Of a DNA stretch of 22,639 nucleotides, positions 21,740 to 22,639 are shown one piece after another. Position numbers and translations under genes: made by a program. The notes under the pieces were generated by a model. It had not been told where the DNA came from. It made no database searches and saw only the letters and a program-made list of their open reading frames with translations. Source of the DNA: a virus; IMG/VR virus record IMGVR_UViG_3300040931_000021, positions 1-22,639 of that record. One strand, written 5' to 3'. The stretch's first letter is position 1. Each line of letters begins with the position of its first letter.

Positions 21740-22639
21740 TTAGAATGGAAAGTCACTAAGGTAATCTTCGTCGCCGTCGTCGCTATCGTCGTCGCTACCG
21801 TCGCTGTTATCCGACCAAATTGTTGGCGGTGTAGGCTGATTGCTGTCTTTGAGTTTAAGACCAACAATGCAAACCAAACCATTCTCCTTGCGTTTTTTGA
21901 AATTAGATACAAGCAATGCATTGATGAAAGCCCGCTTGGTGATTGGAGTGCCTAAGTCGTGCTCTTTGACGAATTCTCGGTAAGCGTCATAAAGCCTTTG
22001 TGCGGGCTCGGAAGCGTTAGCGTCTTCTATTGTCTGCGTTTCAAGGAAATGCCCAACATTGTCAGCCAACAGCCTGATAGGCTCAGTGAATTCAGCGACC
22101 TTGGGTGGCTCGGTTAGTTTAAATTTTTTCGTCGCTGCCTCTTTGAATGCCTGCCTGAATGCCTGAATTATAGCAGGTGTGTTTTGTTTGATTACTTCCA
22201 CTCTTTCTTCATTTCTGCGCCTAAGAGTATGACCTTCGTTTTCCACTCTGTCGGAGAAACGCAACGGAAAGTTAACTGCGATAATTCTGTCTGCTACTGC
22301 GTAGGATTGCTGTTTGAAGGCATTAGGATAGTTGTTGCTTAAAATCAAGTTTATCCATGTGATTGGAATTGTTTCCGTGTCACGATAGAGTTTTTTGACG
22401 ACTATTTCGTCGCCACCTGCAAGTTGTTTTATTGTTTCTATATCCCAAGCAGCGGTTGCGGGCGCTTCGTCAAAAACTGCAATTGCACAATCTTTAAGCG
22501 CATGCCTTCCTGACAGGTTTGCATTGTCGTGCTGATTAGAAGTAATAATTTTTGTCGTCGTGTATTGCACTAAGTTGCCGAAGGCTGCTTTAATTGTTTG
22601 CACTAAGGTATTCTTGCCATTGCGACCGCCACCTAAGAG
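21740..22639 (-). CDS. SF3 helicase / D5-type primase-helicase, C-terminal part (5' end outside window)
   Basis: 299 residues visible, N terminus beyond 22639. Walker A GGGRNGKNT (fragment 3-11) in the SF3 form G-x-x-x-N-G-K-N/S-T; Walker B AVFDEA (Asp57, Glu58); sensor-1-like ILSNNYPN (99-106); and VADRIIAVNFPLRF (115-128), the D-R-I-I-x-x-x-F arginine-finger block of D5/P4-type helicases. Then a winged-helix-like C domain (AQRLYDAYREFVKEHDL, RAFINALLVSNFKKRK). The last ~30 residues are a disordered acidic tail, Pro-rich then Asp-rich, ending SDFPF as in SSB tips. It would unwind the phage origin during replication. First gene of the leftward block seen here. Confidence 0.92.
   Translation of the reverse strand, partial: LLGGGRNGKNTLVQTIKAAFGNLVQYTTTKIITSNQHDNANLSGRHALKDCAIAVFDEAPATAAWDIETIKQLAGGDEIVVKKLYRDTETIPITWINLILSNNYPNAFKQQSYAVADRIIAVNFPLRFSDRVENEGHTLRRRNEERVEVIKQNTPAIIQAFRQAFKEAATKKFKLTEPPKVAEFTEPIRLLADNVGHFLETQTIEDANASEPAQRLYDAYREFVKEHDLGTPITKRAFINALLVSNFKKRKENGLVCIVGLKLKDSNQPTPPTIWSDNSDGSDDDSDDGDEDYLSDFPF

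Noticed and set aside
1-22639. CRISPR arrays, insertion sequences and canonical tRNA genes
   Set aside because: No regularly spaced direct repeats, transposase-like frames or complete cloverleafs were found on either strand.

Overview
The window is most of the virion-gene region, plus part of the replication region, of a tailed double-stranded DNA phage or prophage that infects bacteria. An HK97-type head set (large terminase, portal, protease, major capsid) is followed by head-tail joining proteins, a tail tube, tail-assembly chaperones and a tape-measure protein of about 673 residues with no sheath gene. This points to a siphovirus-like particle with a long non-contractile tail, roughly 100 nm by the usual 1.5 angstrom per residue rule. 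Almost every gene has a bacterial Shine-Dalgarno (SD) sequence, usually the extended form GGTGAT. The host cannot be named from sequence alone.

Layout. Bases 1-179 are the end of a hydrophobic protein that looks like a chromosomal permease rather than a phage gene, so the left prophage edge may lie between 180 and 323. Next come two leftward genes, large terminase and a small membrane protein. From 2019 to 17453 there is one rightward structural block: portal fused to a MuF domain, a tRNA/tmRNA-like RNA element, prohead protease with an extra C-terminal domain, major capsid, adaptor, head closure, gp10-like protein, tail terminator, tail tube, two-part tail chaperone, tape measure, four tail-tip proteins of uncertain role, and two fibre-like proteins. 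From 17445 to the right edge all genes run leftward: SF3 helicase/primase (cut by the edge), an unknown protein, small zinc-binding proteins, a large G8/beta-helix protein, an unknown protein, and a sigma-factor-like protein that converges on the tail block.

Points beyond a routine phage annotation: (1) a 76-nt tRNA-sized element between portal and protease with a G3:U70-type pair, a near-canonical T arm and a tmRNA-like TTGACGG; (2) a probable +1 frameshift at TTT-C that joins the 84-residue chaperone to a 65-residue extension, with a 16-bp hairpin just downstream; (3) an internal ribosome binding site inside the protease gene, nearly identical to that of another gene, predicting a nested 175-residue C-terminal protein like the lambda C/Nu3 pair; (4) a helicase C terminus that imitates the acidic SSB tip (ends DFPF); (5) a recurring CAAGTG motif at a fixed distance (15-18 nt) from many start codons, with exactly 24-nt stop-to-start spacers at five junctions; (6) a G8/beta-helix, possibly host-recognition, protein encoded inside the replication/regulation operon.

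No integrase, lysis gene, small terminase, CRISPR array or canonical tRNA was recognised here. Starts were set by SD spacing; for many genes an in-frame GTG inside the SD itself gives a spurious longer reading.
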